Assembly: GCA_964469525.1 (NCBI GenBank)
Contig: CAYXYU010000004.1
Location: forward strand, 1 to 64,000
Length of the DNA stretch: 64,000 nt
DNA from: JABDCD01 sp964469525
GTDB taxonomy: Bacteria > Pseudomonadota > Alphaproteobacteria > Rickettsiales > SXRF01
Direction: 5' to 3'
Position 1 is the first letter of the stretch, and every line of letters starts with the position of its first letter. Of the stretch, positions 62,584 to 64,000 are shown in pieces. The notes beneath the pieces were generated by a model. That model was not told where the DNA came from and ran no database searches. It worked only from the letters and a program-made list of their open reading frames with translations. The translations under genes and the position numbers were made by a program.

Positions 62584-63255
62584 TTACATTGATAATTTAT
62601 ACCCGGCGCCGCGCAGCGTGTGGATCAGCGACTTGTCGAAGCCCTTATCGATCTTCTGGCGCAGGCGCGAGATATGCACGTCGATGACGTTGGTCTGCGG
62701 ATCGAAATTATAATCCCATACATGCTCGAGCAGCATGGTGCGCGTCACCACCGTGCCGCAGTTGCGCATCAGATATTCCAGCAGCGCGAACTCACGCGCC
62801 TGCAGCTCAATAATCTTGCCGGCGCGGGTGACGCTACGCGTCAGCAGGTCGATTTCGAGATCTCCGCAGGTCAGTTTTGTAGCCGCCTTCTCGCCTGACT
62901 GGCGGCGCGTAATGGCTTCGAGCCGCGCCAGCAGCTCGGTGAAAGAATAGGGCTTAGCAAGGTAGTCGTCCGCTCCGGCTTTCAGTCCCTTGACCCGGTC
63001 ATCCACCTTGCCGAGCGCGGTCAGCATAATGGCTGGGGTCGTGTTCCCGCTAGCCCGCAGGGTTTGAATAATAGTGAGCCCGTCCACCTCCGGCACCATG
63101 CGGTCGACGATCATCGCATCGTATTTTTCCGAGGTGGCCATGAACAGGCCGTCCTTGCCGTCTTCGCAGTGATCGGCTACATGCCCCTGCTCGCGCAGGC
63201 CCTTGAGCAGGTATTTCGCCGATTCCTTGTCGTCTTCGATAATGAGCAACTTCAT
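62584..63255 (-). CDS. OmpR-family response regulator
   Basis: 223 residues. Acidic pair Asp8-Asp9, phosphoacceptor Asp51 in AMIVDRMVPEVDG, switch lysine in DYLAKPYSFTELLARLE. The winged helix carries LQAREFALLEYLMRNCGTVVTRTMLLEHVW, NVIDVHISRLRQKID and LRGAGYKLSM. It should be paired with the kinase at 60701. It starts 1 base after the upstream gene stops. Confidence 0.92.
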   Translation of the reverse strand: MKLLIIEDDKESAKYLLKGLREQGHVADHCEDGKDGLFMATSEKYDAMIVDRMVPEVDGLTIIQTLRASGNTTPAIMLTALGKVDDRVKGLKAGADDYLAKPYSFTELLARLEAITRRQSGEKAATKLTCGDLEIDLLTRSVTRAGKIIELQAREFALLEYLMRNCGTVVTRTMLLEHVWDYNFDPQTNVIDVHISRLRQKIDKGFDKSLIHTLRGAGYKLSM

Positions 63256-63256
63256 G

Positions 63257-64000
63257 TCAGCGTCCGATCTCGCGTTTGGTTTCGGCCATGGCGCTCTCGA
63301 CGAATTTGCCGACCAGGTTCATCCCCTGCGCTGCCATTTTCTTCAGCATATCACGCGATTCTTCGAAGATGGCCAGCTGCGACAGTGCATACTCCATATG
63401 CGCTTTCTCGATGGCGGCAATCTGCTTGTCCCGCGCGGCGGAGTGCTGCTTCAGGAACTTCAACATCTTTTTCAGATTATCGCGCTGCTTATGCTTCTGC
63501 TGCTGGATAAAGGCAAGCATCGCCTGCCGCAGCTCGTTATTCTCGAGATGGTTGATGGCGGCGATCATCTGCTCAAGGCTGCCCTTGCCAGCCGCCAGCT
63601 GTTCGATTCTCTGCATGAGCACATGCAGGTCCTGCACGTCCTGGTTCATATCCTCGGTACGCTCCTTGTAGTCATTATCGGCGAAAGGTTTGAGCAGTCC
63701 GGCGAACAGCACGGCATAATGCCGGTACAGTTCGCTTAAATGCTCGCGTATGCCGCGGTCGGGTCGTTTGCGCTTCACCAGCAGCCCTGACTCGACGACG
63801 ACCATATCGGTCTGGGGCGACAGCATCGGCGCATGTGGCCTGAAGGATGCCAGCGGCATCGACTGCAGGTAACGCAGGCAGCTTAGATCATAGGCCAGCC
63901 GTTCGACCGCCAGCCGCTCGCTGACGCCGCCTTTTGGATTCTGGGCTGAAAAGGTGCGCACTGCGTCGTGAAAATATTCGATGCGCGGGCGGAAATCCTC
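63257..64000 (-). CDS. Helical protein of unknown function (5' end beyond right edge)
   Basis: The frame is open to the last base of the window, so only the C-terminal 247 residues are visible. An internal GTG at 63961 is unlikely to be the true start. The visible part is highly helical and Gln/Lys/Glu/Leu-rich, with probable coiled coil (NELRQAMLAFIQQQKHKQRD, AARDKQIAAIEKAHMEYALS). No motif is recognised. It is first in the visible regulator-ferritin-kinase operon. Confidence 0.7.
   Translation of the reverse strand, partial: EDFRPRIEYFHDAVRTFSAQNPKGGVSERLAVERLAYDLSCLRYLQSMPLASFRPHAPMLSPQTDMVVVESGLLVKRKRPDRGIREHLSELYRHYAVLFAGLLKPFADNDYKERTEDMNQDVQDLHVLMQRIEQLAAGKGSLEQMIAAINHLENNELRQAMLAFIQQQKHKQRDNLKKMLKFLKQHSAARDKQIAAIEKAHMEYALSQLAIFEESRDMLKKMAAQGMNLVGKFVESAMAETKREIGR

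Overview
The window looks like chromosomal DNA of an alphaproteobacterium; I cannot place it below class. The strongest sign is the block dnaQ-coaE-aroE-ppsR, then a DnaA-box-bearing AT-rich gap, then hemE-hemH-hemJ-rho. In Caulobacter and Rickettsia the replication origin lies between hemE and the ppsR homologue (RP001). Other signs are a Tim44-domain protein, a Cbp3-type cytochrome bc1 chaperone, RpoH, an mdh-sucCDAB-lpd cluster, and a lipid A cluster with a DUF374 gene. Most genes are GC-rich with GC-ending codons. A few AT-rich genes stand out.

Layout. 1-2.1 kb: the first 18 codons of tuf running off the left edge, tRNA-Gly(TCC) upstream of it, a TPR protein, a membrane protein and two very short genes. 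2.2-7.4 kb: a DctA-type symporter, then an MBOAT acyltransferase with an SGNH-like/TPR partner. 7.4-8.1 kb: tRNA-Tyr(GTA) with extra copies of its own 5' half nearby, a possible integration scar. 8.1-14.4 kb: an MFS transporter, rlmN with an overlapping regulator, ribA and an orphan TAXI binding protein. 14.5-21.4 kb: pmbA, an MsbA-like ABC exporter, DUF374 acyltransferase, waaA, lpxK and lpxL (lipid A/KDO). 21.5-26.5 kb: an AT-rich lipoprotein, xseA, purD, a small protein, yciB and phoB. 26.5-32.4 kb: a tight minus-strand operon of Tim44-like, mltA, smr, OmpR/EnvZ-like pair, DUF6111 and cca. 32.5-36.7 kb: secB, an OmpA-family protein, then ppsR>aroE>coaE>dnaQ with three identical 8-nt overlaps. 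36.7-37.06 kb: the putative oriC. 37.06-53.2 kb: all plus strand, with haem genes, rho, mdh and the 2-oxoglutarate dehydrogenase/succinyl-CoA synthetase genes. Five genes unrelated to the TCA cycle are interspersed there: an AT-rich unknown, an AT-rich M48-type protease, a small unknown, mtgA and a 2OG-Fe(II) oxygenase. 53.3-64 kb: rpoH, bc1 chaperone, SCO1, gmk, rsmA, a CobD/CbiB-like protein, patatin, bdhA, and an operon with sensor kinase, bacterioferritin-like protein and response regulator.

The most unusual pattern is a set of short arrays with a strict 7-base period but a different heptamer at each site (361, 42163, 44986, 50249, 59789). Three of the five are paired as inverted arms around a short loop. 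Two sit in frame inside sucA and sucB, in interdomain linkers of two subunits of one enzyme complex. One separates mdh from sucC, and one separates bdhA from the patatin gene. I see no CRISPR array, rRNA, transposase or integrase gene.
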